From: Lotus japonicus
Lineage: Eukaryota; Streptophyta; Magnoliopsida; Fabales; Fabaceae
Length of the DNA: 64,000 nucleotides
Reading direction: 5' to 3'
Assembly (NCBI RefSeq): GCF_012489685.1
Contig: NC_080044.1
Location: forward strand, 24,346,369 to 24,410,368
Shown here: piece after piece, positions 45,718-55,590 of the stretch
How positions within the stretch are numbered: the first letter of the stretch is position 1
Layout: each line of letters opens with the position of its first letter
The notes under the pieces: model-generated
Seen by the model: the letters and a program-made list of their open reading frames with translations, nothing else
What the model was told of the DNA's origin: nothing
The model's database searches: none
Program-made: the position numbers and the translations under genes

Positions 45718-46452
45718 CTCTTTGGCAAACGAAGACTACTTGGCGTATAGTTGGGCGAGGAACGCCTTACGCTCCTCAACAAATCCAGCGTTGAGGGCGC
45801 GGAGGCGCGCCACCTCTGATCGCAACACCTCGGCATCCTAGGCGGACTGCTTATAATGATGAAAAGCGTGGAACGCTATCACCAATGCCTTCTGAAACCC
45901 TGTCCAAGCCTTGCTGCTTGACCACTTCGTCCATCCTCGCAACTTGCACTGGCGTTAGGGACAAGGAATATGGAGGCTCTCGATTTGCAAAGCCCTGGGG
46001 CGAGGCGGGGCTATGATTGGGCGGTGAAGCATTAGCAGATGGCATTAAGTTTTGACCAGGAGGCGGTAGGATTACTTTCGCACTGAGGGGAGGCTTGTCG
46101 ACGGAATCACCCCAAGCGCGAGGTGAGGAAACCGGAGTCGCCAATGAAGGTTCGCTGGGCTGGTTCGGCTTGGGAGTCTCCTCAGGCCAGCGAAAAGCTG
46201 CGGAGATGACATGATTTCTTTACCCGCCGGAAGACGATGTAGCGGCCACGGGGTGTGGTCTGTTTGGGGACGGGCGAGAGTCTCCTCGTCGAGAGGCCTC
46301 TTTCCACTCACTTTTAACAGGGACGTTTTGTCGCCCTTCAGGTTGACTCGGGGGGGGGGGGGCACGAGACGTTTCCTTTCTTCTCAAAGGCGGCCAGAAG
46401 GCCCTCGCTGACTTGGCGTATTTTTTCTGAAGCAAAGAGCGGCAGGGGTAAG

Positions 46453-47223
46453 CTAGCAGAAAGCGGGAAAAACGGAGTAGGTAGTGAGAAAAGATTTACT
46501 GATTACACGAGTGCAGTTCAAAACCGGGAGTCTAGCCAGGAAGCTGATGACAGTTTCGTCCTCAGGGGTCAGGGAGTCCTCGGGCGAGTCAATTACTTGG
46601 CGCACTTCCTGGGTCCAGTAGAGGGGAAATCGGGCGGTGTCGTCCCTATGGGTAAAAACCTCGGGATACTCGTGGGACACCACGACCCTGAAGAACATCC
46701 GAGCCAAATCGACAGCAATGCTGGGCCAAAAAGGGTTGAAGCGTTGACGCTCGGGTCTGGCTTCCAGGGAAACCCAGTTACGTGGCGGCGACGGCTGGGC
46801 GGACACGCGATAAAAATAGAAGAAGTGGGAGGGTTCAGGCTCTTGCTGAATCACATCGCAAAGGATTTCAAAGCATCGTAGGAAAGCCCAACTGTTGGGG
46901 TGAAGTTGGCTAGGAGCGACATTGATGCTGTGAAGCACGAAGCATATGAAGGGGGAAAAGGGAAACCTAATTCCCAAACTGGTGAACATGTATCCATACA
47001 CATAAAAGAAGTGGGGAACACCCACGTGGTTGTCTTGGGGACGGAGCCAAGGACGTTCGGCGGTTGTGCACACGCTGTAACTCATGAGGTTGTCAAGAGG
47101 TTTCTCATGGTAAAACCCACCGGATTCTGAAGAAATTTCGCAAATGGATGACCACTGATCCAAGCTGGATGGTTGGTTGGGCATCGTCCCGGCGGGCAGG
47201 GCCCTAACGGCGGGAACCGGCAA
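46453..47223 (-). pseudogene. Antisense ORF with 'putative gypsy type transposon' domain (PF04195-like)
   Basis: 256-codon frame with VPHFFYVYGYMFTSLGIRF, FVLHSINVAPSQLHPNSWAF, FEILCDVIQQEPEPSHFFYF and PFWPSIAVDLARMFF. This is the PF04195/Transposase_28 signature of the antisense protein of Tat elements. Its role is not established. The N terminus lies in another frame (47426-47230, MTPKRQTRNSKRNVTVATP), so a frameshift sits near 47230. Confidence 0.75.
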
Positions 47224-47880
47224 GGATTCCCAGGTTCTCGTTCGGAAGGCAACGATGTCTTTCTCTTCAATTGGAGCTCCCTCTGGGGGGGCAGATCAAC
47301 AGGAGGAACGCACCGCAGAGGAGTGGCGACGGTGACATTACGCTTGGAATTTCTGGTTTGGCGCTTTGGCGTCATTATGAAAAGGGTGCAAGAAGTGAAG
47401 GTTACTCTGATGCTGTGAAGGTTCACCGGAAGAAAGGCGGTGCGAGGGAAGTCGCAAAAGCTAGAGCAATGAACTGTGGAAAAGGTTCACGCAAGATGGG
47501 AAACAAGATTGTAATCGTGAAAGGGTTAGAAGAATGGGTAGGACAACGCCTTTGTAAACAGGAAATATCGTTTAGAAGGAAACGTGTGAAGAAAAGCTAA
47601 GGGAGGTTGTTGTGAAACGTGGAGGAAAAGTGGGGAATCGTGCCCCATGACGTCAGGAAATGATATGATGGTAGCTGCAGGATTTTGGGGAATGGAGAGG
47701 ACGCATTAAATGAAAAGGTGCAACGGTTGAAGTTGATTGGTTTAAATTTAAATTGTCAGCATCAAGGTCTCTTATGTTTAGCGTTAGTTAGTTTAGCATT
47801 AGTTAGTTTCTTACGTCCATCGCCTTGTCTCTTTTGTTTAAAGACACACTTAACTCTCATGCTTCGAGCTCAGTGTCTTG

Positions 47881-48204
47881 TGGACTGGGCGAGACCCCAG
47901 GGTCCCTCGCCCAGGGACGCTGGCTTAGGGCGAGGAGTGCATCAGGGACTTGGGCCTTTGTCCGGAGGCCCAACTGGCCCATTGGGATGATTTAGAGGCG
48001 CTAGGCCCAACTCCCCCACCTATAAATAAATGACGGTTACCAATTGTAAGGGACTCTTAGCCCATTTGTGCAATAACAAGCTTGAAATTCAGTTACTTTC
48101 TCTCTCTAAGCGGTTACACTCTCACTTCTCTCTAAAAATCTCACATCACGTTCCTTGCATCTTAGGTACTATACCTCATCTCAATGTTCATGATCTAAGG
48201 AACA
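47881..48204 (+). repeat. 3' LTR of the Tat-like element
   Basis: 324 bp, TGGACTGGGCGAG to CTAAGGAACA. Nearly identical to 40705-41024. No clear polypurine tract abuts it; the closest purine run is GGAGGAAAAGTGGGGAA at about 47621-47637, 240 bp upstream. Confidence 0.88.
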
Positions 48205-48950
48205 GACACGAATGATGCTCAAAGTGGAAGGGTTTTAAAACGTTTTGAAGTTCAACTTTTGTTCTTTGCAAAACGATCCTTAAATTGTACACTAATTAAA
48301 CCTTAGCCCTTTTAAAACCACTTGATTACAAAAAGGTCCTTTAACGTTTAAGGAATGTCTTTTTGGTCCTCAAAGAACCTCTTAATTTCAAACCATTCTA
48401 CCAACAATTAATTAATTACAAACAATTCCGTACATTTCTAAATAACTAAAAACAGATCCTTAGACATATTGCAAATCAAAACAGGTCCTTAGAATTTTTT
48501 TAATTAAAAGCATATCCTCATACTTTTCTAAAACTTTCACTTTTAGATCCCTAACTCCAAACAAGGATTTGTCAATCCAAAACCAAGTTCCTAAAACAAT
48601 TCCAACCCTAAAACCAAGCATGAAACCCGCAACTAAAATCAACAAAATACAAGCAATGCTTTTCGTTTCAAATCAACATCACACAAGGTTTCAAAACATA
48701 CCCAAACAATGTTTTTTTAAACAAATAAATCAAACACCAAATCATTTGAATAGGTTCCACCATCCTCGTGCACTAAAGAAGTTTTGTTTCCAAAACCTTT
48801 CATACCATGGACTAGCCTTCATCACCCAAATCAAAACCGACAAAAACCTTTCAAAAAAAATCCAGTTTTCAATAACTCATAAGCTCAAGAACAAAATTTT
48901 CCTAAAAACATAAAGCCGTAAAAACATACATGCGAAACTCGCGAATCACC
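48205..48950. other. Gypsy-like non-coding sequence
   Basis: T- and A-rich sequence with repeated GGTCCTTAGA / GGTCCTTTAA phrases, as in untranslated parts of gypsy elements. No domain or terminal structure recognised. Confidence 0.35.
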
Positions 48951-50215
48951 ATCAGTAAGACAAGTGGTAACCTTGGCTTAGCTCAAGTGGTAGAAGCTAA
49001 GGGATATGCTAAGCGAATCACCATCGATGATATGATTGTGAAAACAAAAAGTACAGGGGATTACATTGACGATTTTGTAGTGGTATTTAATAAATTAAGG
49101 AAGTACAATATGAAGCTAAACCCTAAAAAATGTGGTTTTGGAGTGACGGCAGGAAAATTCTCAGGTTTTATGTTAACCCAACAAGGAATTTAATAAGTGC
49201 AAGATCGTTTTAGAGGTGAAAAACCCTAATTTTGTGAAGGAAGTACAAAATTAACCAGGAAGCTAGCCACCATTACGAGGTTTTTGGCAAAGTCTTCACA
49301 ACGAGCTTTGCCCTTATACCACTTTTTGAATAAAGGGTAAGATTTCCAATGGAATGAGAAATGCGAGAAGGCACTCATCAACTTGAAGAATAGCTCACAA
49401 CTCCTCCAATTCTATCTCGTCCTGACCCGGGCGATACTTAGGTCATGTATTTAGCATTCTATGAGGAAGCATTCAATGTCGTTCTAGTCAGGGATACGAC
49501 TGAGGGGTACCACCCAATTTACTTTGTCAGCAAAGTGCTTCAAGGGCCAGAGGTCAGGTACCAAAAGCTAAAAAAAATAGTTTCTTGGCTCTAGTATTTA
49601 AGATAGTATTTTCAAGCACAACAAATTTTGTTCTAACATATGTGCCCATAAGACAAGTGATCCCCTAGTCATATTTGGCATGAAGAATGGCAGCTTGGTT
49701 GATAGAGTTGTCTGTGTATGAAATAACCTATGAACCGAGACAAACACTCAAGACCCAAGTGTAGGTTTACTTTAGAAATGGCGCACGAGGGAGGTCTGAA
49801 AAAGAAAGACAAGTAAAATTCCTGACCTTTTTATCAATAGGGGAGGATAGGTTTGCTCAGACCCTTTTCTCCTACGGTCGGGAAAGTAAAATTTCTTGTT
49901 GTAGCGGTCTACCATTTTACCTAGTGGGTAGAAGCTGTAACATTGGCTACAATCACCTCTGCTAAAATTCAAAAGTTCTTTTACAAGAATATAATTTGCA
50001 AATTTGGTATTCTATAATCAATAGTAACAGATAATGGAACTTGGTTTACTGATAAGGGATCCGAAAAAGTGTTGCAAGATTCAAATATCAAGAAACACTT
50101 AATCTAGGTGGAACATCTGCAAACAAATGAACAAGTCGAGGAAGCCAACAAAGTGATTTTAAAGGGGATGCAAAAGAAGCTTCAAGACAGCATTAGCTAG
50201 GTAGAATATCTTGGC
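48950..50215 (+). pseudogene. Decayed pol of a Tat-type gypsy element (RT, RNase H, integrase)
   Basis: Translatable islands in order. Reverse transcriptase end: ITIDDMIVKTKSTGDYIDDF and MKLNPKKCGFGVTAGKFSGF at 49010-49195. RNase H: AFYEEAFNVVLVRDTTEGYH, PIYFVSKVLQGPEVRYQKL at about 49450-49580. Integrase core: FYHFT-like VYHFT, WVEAVTLATITSAKIQKFF, VTDNGTWFTDKGS, NEQVEEANKVILKGMQKKL at 49900-50200, which keeps the D and E of the DDE triad. Many stops and frameshifts. Much older than the element at 40705-48204 and not its missing part in any intact sense. Confidence 0.8.
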
Positions 50216-50219
50216 TATG

Positions 50220-51300
50220 TCTTGTGGGAAAATAGGACAACCCTAATAAGGAAACTCTTTGTCTTAAGGAGACAAAGAAGTTATAAGAAATCCATTCAAG
50301 TAATGAAATCTCTTTGTCTTAATGAAGATGGACAAAGAAAATCTGTTAAAGGAATGCAATTCCAAAAATATATGGCAAAGAGCAAGCGATCCATTAAAGG
50401 AATTTAGTCTTTTCATCGACATAAAGAAAGGAGAAAGCAATTCATTCAAGGAATGCAAATTCCTTTCTAAGACCAAGAGGTAAAAATTTAATTCAAATTT
50501 GAGTAGTTATCATTAATAAATTTTTGATTTATTGAAGGACTTATTGTTTGTTACAAAATGCGATCTTTATTCAATGAACAGAGCATAAAAGAGTCTTAAT
50601 TTTGATATCTTTTTTCTTTTCAATGACTGAGTTTTCAACTTTCTTTCTCTTCTTTTTCTTGGACTCAAGGAGATCAAGAAGAACTTATTCCTTTCTAATT
50701 AGACTTTCAATTTTCTTAAGGGCGATAAGAACTTCTTCTTGAAGAGTAGCAACCTTTTGACTATGTCTAAATATCTTGAACTTTATGGCACTAAGGTCTG
50801 TAGTTGAGAGTTTTTGAGAAAAAATATAAACCATACCAATGAGCATAAACACATGTTAATGAGTATCAGGTATTGAGTAATAGTTCTGATAAGCATATAA
50901 TCTTGCACTTAAGTGAAAAGGAGAGAGAGGAGATTTTCTACAAGTTTAAGATATGGAGAGAGAGGAGAATATAATATCAGGGTCCTAACAATAATTAACA
51001 AAACATTATCAGGGTCATTTTTTGCACATTGCGTAATTTGGGACCAAAAGTAAAAGAAATTAACTTTAATAATTAGAAAATAAAATAAACTTGCAAACCT
51101 CGCATAGTGGATCACAAAACCCTTATGTAATGTTGCACAAAAAGAAAGTTGAGCAAATTATATGGACCCGAATGTTATGTAAAAAGTACAAAATAAAGCA
51201 AAAATAGTTTTAGTTACATTTTTGCTTATGCTCAAGTTCAATGGGGCAAATGAGACCGACTTTATTTTCCAATGCACAAAAAAAAAAAGAGACGAACTCT
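50220..51300. other. Unassigned AT-rich sequence
   Basis: Loose repetition of CTTTGTCTTAA, GACAAAGAA and CCATTCAAG-type phrases at 50240-50480. Otherwise no ORF above 75 codons and no recognisable domain. Confidence 0.4.
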
Positions 51301-51607
51301 TTCTAAAGTTTCCTGCATAAAATTAACCTGAAGCTGGCATAGAAGCCAAAATGTCTGCAACTACAAGAGGTTCAGCTTGAGAAGACACCTCCTCGATCCA
51401 AACCAAATCGGCGAAAGAGGAGGCGTTCTTAGCCATAAAATCAGCAACCGCATTGTCATCACGGCGAACAAAAACAAGAGAAACAACATCAAAAGTATTA
51501 CATGCAAAAAGACACTCTCTAACAACATAAACTAAATAAGAACGACCATCCGGTGGCTTCTTCCACCTCTGAAATAACTGGAGACAATCCGTCTCAAAAC
51601 AAACCCA

Positions 51608-53138
51608 ATGATCTTAAGTTCAAACGCTGCATACATCGTTCTATCATGTTTTGAATGATAACAATTTTCAGGGAATTTAAATGAAATACTCAAACACTCA
51701 AAGTGATTTTCTTTTTCAGGAAATATCTTTCATGGAATCACATCCCCATCGTCTAATGACAAAGTACAAGACTACAAGCAAAGCTAAACCAAGTCAAGTA
51801 CAAAAGAAAGTCAAAGCAGCACGGCAGACACGAGCTCGGTAAAAGACAAATATGTGGATCGTCTGGCCAATAGAAGAAAGAGAAAGAGCTTCAAGGCAAA
51901 CTTCCTAAGAAAAGAGGAAGTCTATTCTACTACATCCTCTGAACGAGACGAGAAGAGTCAAAGTGTCAAGAACAGAAGATCAAAAAGATGAAAAAAGACA
52001 AAGCATCATAAATAGAAGATGAAGAAGAATCAAAGCGTCAGAATAAGCAATGCAATGAAGATCAATGCCAGTAGATCGTCTAAGAAGATTTTAGTCATTG
52101 AAGATCAGCATCGTCTATCTCAAGTAAAGAAAGTGCATTGTCAGAAGAAGAAGGAGCGGCATATTCAAATTTTAATCCTCTGACAATCAAGAATAGAAAG
52201 CATGTGCAAGCAATCACGTGACATCTCACAAAGCACATTCATCTAGGAAAATGATTACAACGTTGTCAACATCATTTCCTCTTTCTCTCTTGCAAGGACT
52301 AGAAAAAGGTTCGAAGTGCTACCAACTACTGACATAGATACACATTGTAGCAACCAGTCTCCATCAAAGAAGTACAAGGCATTAAATGCACCTGATGAGA
52401 AGACCGTTTGATCTAAGGACTAGTTTTCAAGTTGCTCTACACGCTCCAACAGCTCTCAACACATCTATGGAGAACTTGAAATATAAAAGGACGACTTGAA
52501 GATATTCATACTTGAGAAAATAAAGCTACAACTTTTCATCTGAATTATTTTCTTCAAAGTGCTCAAGAGTAAAATCCTTTCAGCCTCCAAGAGAAGAACC
52601 ACAAAGCCAAATATTTTATCCAACCTTCTCTAGAGCTAGAACACAAAGTATACCTTAGAGTCAAATCTCATCAAAACACTTTGTAGTTCATTGTACTGAA
52701 AAAGTCTACAATCTCTCTTGTAATTGAGAACTCTGTAGAACCAGACGATCTTGAAAAAGATCAAAGGAGAAGTCCTTATAAACTTGTTAGGAGGAGTCCT
52801 TATAAACTCGTTCGGAGGAGTCCTTATAAACTCACTAGGAGGAGTCCTTATAAACTCGTTAGGAGGAGTCCTTATAAACTCGTTAAACGAGAAGTCATTG
52901 ATACTTGTTAGTGAAAATCTTGGTTAAGTCAAGGACTGGGCATAGCCCCATTGTTTGTGGGTGAACCATGATATATTATTGTGTGCTTCTTGTCTATTTA
53001 TTTACCGCTTTTATATCCGTTGCATTAAAACGATTGCGAAAAATATTTTTAAACTTATATTCCTTTGAAAACTCATATTTAAAGGGAACACAATTCAAAC
53101 CCCCGTTTCATGTGGTACTTTTATGATATTAGACGAAA
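51608..53138 (+). mobile_element. SIRE-like copia LTR insertion (boundaries approximate)
   Basis: 1.5 kb without ORFs that interrupts the RNase H frame. The 3' part carries AGTCATTGATACTTG, CAAGGACTGGGCATAGCC and GGTGAACCATG, then an end with CACAATTCAAACCCCC. This block order is the R-U5 of SIRE/Maximus copia LTRs, and it is also present at 62445-62700. It includes a 24-bp minisatellite. No clear TG/CA ends or target duplication, so the exact borders are uncertain. Confidence 0.6.
52766..52890 (+). repeat. 24-bp minisatellite in the SIRE-like LTR
   Basis: Five tandem units of GGAGGAGTCCTTATAAACTC + GTTA with single-base variants (first unit GAGAAGTCC). Each unit holds TATAAAC, which resembles a TATA box. 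Confidence 0.9.
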
Positions 53139-53262
53139 CCCAAGTTGTGAAGCTAGAACCATAGCCCAACGAAGAGCTACCGCCTCCGCTAAAACCGCCG
53201 AAGAGGCAGCCAAAGGAAAAGTAGTCGTCGATGCCATAACCAGCCCATATCGTTGTTCCTCG

Positions 53263-54188
53263 TGATATTCTGGCAACCGTAGGACAAATGTTCTACCAGA
53301 TGTCTAAGACATTTAGACATCTTGTATAACATTATACAAATCACAGCAAACAATTAAGCAAGTATAAGGACAAAAACACTAAAATCACACAAGAGATTGT
53401 TAACCCAGTTCGGTGCAAAATCACCTATGTCTGGAGGGTTTTCACCCGAGAAAGATAATCCACTATTATAGAGAAATTGTACACAAAAGGTCTCATCAGA
53501 ACTGCCCCAGTTCAACTACCTTTTCTACCTATCTCTACCCGTGGCTTATTACTTAGTCCTCCCCCTAAGTATGAGAGCCCCTCTCACTTTCGCACTCACG
53601 ATCACTGCCACAGTAATTGAACTCTAACAAGAGTACAAAGACAGATCTGAAGATCACACAACTAACACAACTCTTAGCTTACAACAATGGTGTCAAGCTG
53701 CTAAGAGAACACACAGTATGAACTAAATAAACCCTAATACAAAAAGCACGGAGAGCACCTAGCAACTAGGTCTTAGGTCTTCATAAGTAGTAGTCTTCCA
53801 AGTCTTGTCTTCGTTGGGCTTGAAAGTACACAGAGTCCACACACAATAACAGAAAGTTGTTTCAGAAACAAACTAGTAACATATCTGCACAGAATCTTCA
53901 AACCGTGATTTAAGGTGCGGACAAAAACTTCCACAATTAACTCCAAATCAAACCCTTTTGAACCGGATTTGACAACATTTAATATCTCCCTTGACGGCGC
54001 ACAGAAGCTTCCAACAATAACCCTAACTTGATCACAAAGTAATTAATACAAAGCTTCACAAAATCTGCCAAGTAACAGAACATCTCCCAGGGACAAATGT
54101 CATAGCACGATGTTACAACATCTTGTCCAACAACTTGGCACACACATACATTAGCTAAAATGCAGACAATCATAACAAAGGAACAACA
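53263..54188 (-). mobile_element. Solo copia-type LTR, 926 bp, TSD CCTCG
   Basis: On + it reads TGATATTCTGG to GGAACAACA, with CCTCG at 53258-53262 and 54189-54193. The phrase AACCCAGTTCGGTGCAAA and the CACCTATGTCTGG block are typical of one copia LTR group, seen here in antisense. Its removal rejoins the RNase H frame at VAR-N. Solo LTRs arise by recombination between the LTRs of a full element. Confidence 0.93.
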
Positions 54189-54599
54189 CCTCGCCACCAT
54201 ACGAGCACCCGTGTGTCCCTCTTTGAAAGCACCATCAAAGTTGATCTTTATAGGACCATGACTAGGCCGAGTCCATCTCACAAGCTGATTAGAAGGCGGA
54301 CTTGTTATTGCCACCGCTAGGGAATACACCGGAGAAAGTTGAAACGCCCGCCGGAGAACCATGTCGCAAGAGAAAGCCCTCTCCTCAAACACCTGCTGAT
54401 TACGAGCTTCCCATATGACATAGGAATGCGTTTTCCATCTTTCAATCGTCTCCGAATCTACTTAATTCTCAAGTGATGGGCTCTTCGATATGTAGACAAA
54501 AAATGAAAACGAGCTAATATTTATGTATTAAAAACGGCTAATACTATACGTTTCCTAAAACATCATGAGAAGAAAATGCTAAAAAAAATTCATGAATTA

Positions 54600-54960
54600 A
54601 TTAAAAAACTATGGAAAACTACCGATTCATTGCCTTTAATGTTTTTGGTCAAGATATGATACATCATTATTCTAATTTAGGAGAGGAAAATGATAGAAAT
54701 TCAGTATGAGTACAAAATCACAAATAGGTTAAAAATTAGTTTGTTAAAAACAGTAAGTGTGAAAACCTACAAATTTATTGTTTAAAATTTTAGGTCTAGA
54801 TGGGGTATCATTATTCTAAAATATGAGAAATTTTTTTGGTTTAGAATGAGTTTATTAAAAATAATACAGCGTAAAAACCTATATATTCATTGCCCTTAAG
54901 ATTTTAGGTCAAGATATTGTCTCGATTGCTATTCTTCTAATCTATCTCTATACACCATTA
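54600..54960. repeat. Degenerate tandem triplication, about 130 bp units
   Basis: Three units near 54610, 54765 and 54880 share AAAACCTA, ATTCATTGCC(C)TTAA, TTTTAGGTCAAGATA and CATTATTCTAA blocks. Strongly diverged. No coding capacity. Confidence 0.55.
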
Positions 54961-55024
54961 GTAGACTCATCCCTCTTCTTCGTGAACATTCATATTTAAG
55001 TAAGGACTTAACATATATGGTGCC

Positions 55025-55236
55025 ACCTAATATGCACCACTTTTTAGTGGTGCAACCTTGCACCACTATACCAATTGTCAATTTTACCCCTGTTAAAAAA
55101 AATTATTTTATAAAAAGAAAAAAATATTGGTATTACCGGGTGGATTTTGATGGGATTAATTTTTTGAACAGAGGTAAAATGGACAATTAACATAGTGGTG
55201 CAAAGTTACACCACTAAAAAGTGGTGCATATTAGGT
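55025..55236. mobile_element. MITE with hairpin-bearing terminal inverted repeats (Mutator-like TSD)
   Basis: The left end ACCTAATATGCACCAC mirrors the right end GTGGTGCATATTAGGT. The inverted repeat continues inward for about 45 bp through GCACCACTTTTTAGTGGTGC (itself a hairpin) and a second CACCACTATA/TAGTGGTGCAA pair. The flanks TATGGTGCC (55016-55024) and TATGCGCC (55237-55244) are a near-perfect 8-9 bp duplication, as made by Mutator-like transposases. No ORF. Confidence 0.85.
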
Positions 55237-55590
55237 TATGCGCCAACACATGGAAATTATACTTATAGAGTTTATAAAAGAAACACAAGTCCACAATAAT
55301 TTCTCTATAAATCACCATCATGTCTTTGCAAAAGCCAAGAGGTAGCATTGGATTGAAACATATAAAAGACAAAGAAACCTTGTGAGTTTCTCCACTCTGA
55401 AAACATTATAAACTTAAAAAGAGCTTAGCCCATAAAAAAGACCGGGCCCAAGCTCTTTCTCTGTATCTCCTCACTGAAACCTCTATACCTACCACCAAGG
55501 TTCAATTTCACTGTACAGACAAGTTTCATAGACAAACTGAAATCCCTCCTCAACACTACTAAGATGAAGAAGCAACAAGAGCAGTAACAT

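Larger units (their letters stand above)
40705..48204 (+). mobile_element. Tat/Retand-like Ty3-gypsy element lacking RT and integrase, with antisense ORF
   Basis: Two closely similar LTRs (40705-41024 and 47881-48204), a primer site after the left LTR (TTTGGCGCTGTTTGTGGGG), gag and protease on + (41168-43375), and an ORF cluster on - (44398-47426) before the right LTR. This order, with an antisense ORF between pol and the 3' LTR, is known from Retand-type Tat elements. Reverse transcriptase, RNase H and integrase are absent, so it is non-autonomous. LTR similarity means a fairly recent insertion. The flanking 5-mers TTACT and GACAC do not match. Confidence 0.85.
51310..54440 (-). pseudogene. 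C-terminal RNase H domain of a LINE-like gene, broken by two LTR insertions
   Basis: Three pieces read in order on the minus strand. 54440-54194: VIWEARNQQVFEERAF, then WTRPSHGPIKINFDGAFKEG and ARMVAR (RNase H start). 53257-53139: FPLAASSAVLAEAVALRWAM, LASQLGF. About 51607-51310: VCFETDCLQLFQRWKKP, VRRDDNAVADFMAKNA. Together they make the RVT_3-type RNase H found at the end of plant LINE ORF2 and in derived proteins. The gap at 53263-54188 is a solo LTR with target duplication; the gap at about 51608-53138 is a SIRE-like LTR. There is at least one frameshift. Confidence 0.75.

Noticed and set aside
51600..53146. 8-bp target duplication AAACCCAA around the SIRE-like LTR
   Set aside because: The restored RNase H codons fit a different junction, and an 8-bp duplication does not suit an LTR element, so it is likely chance microhomology.
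53979..54392. A 137-residue gene on the minus strand
   Set aside because: It is the start of a broken RNase H domain that runs into the solo LTR.
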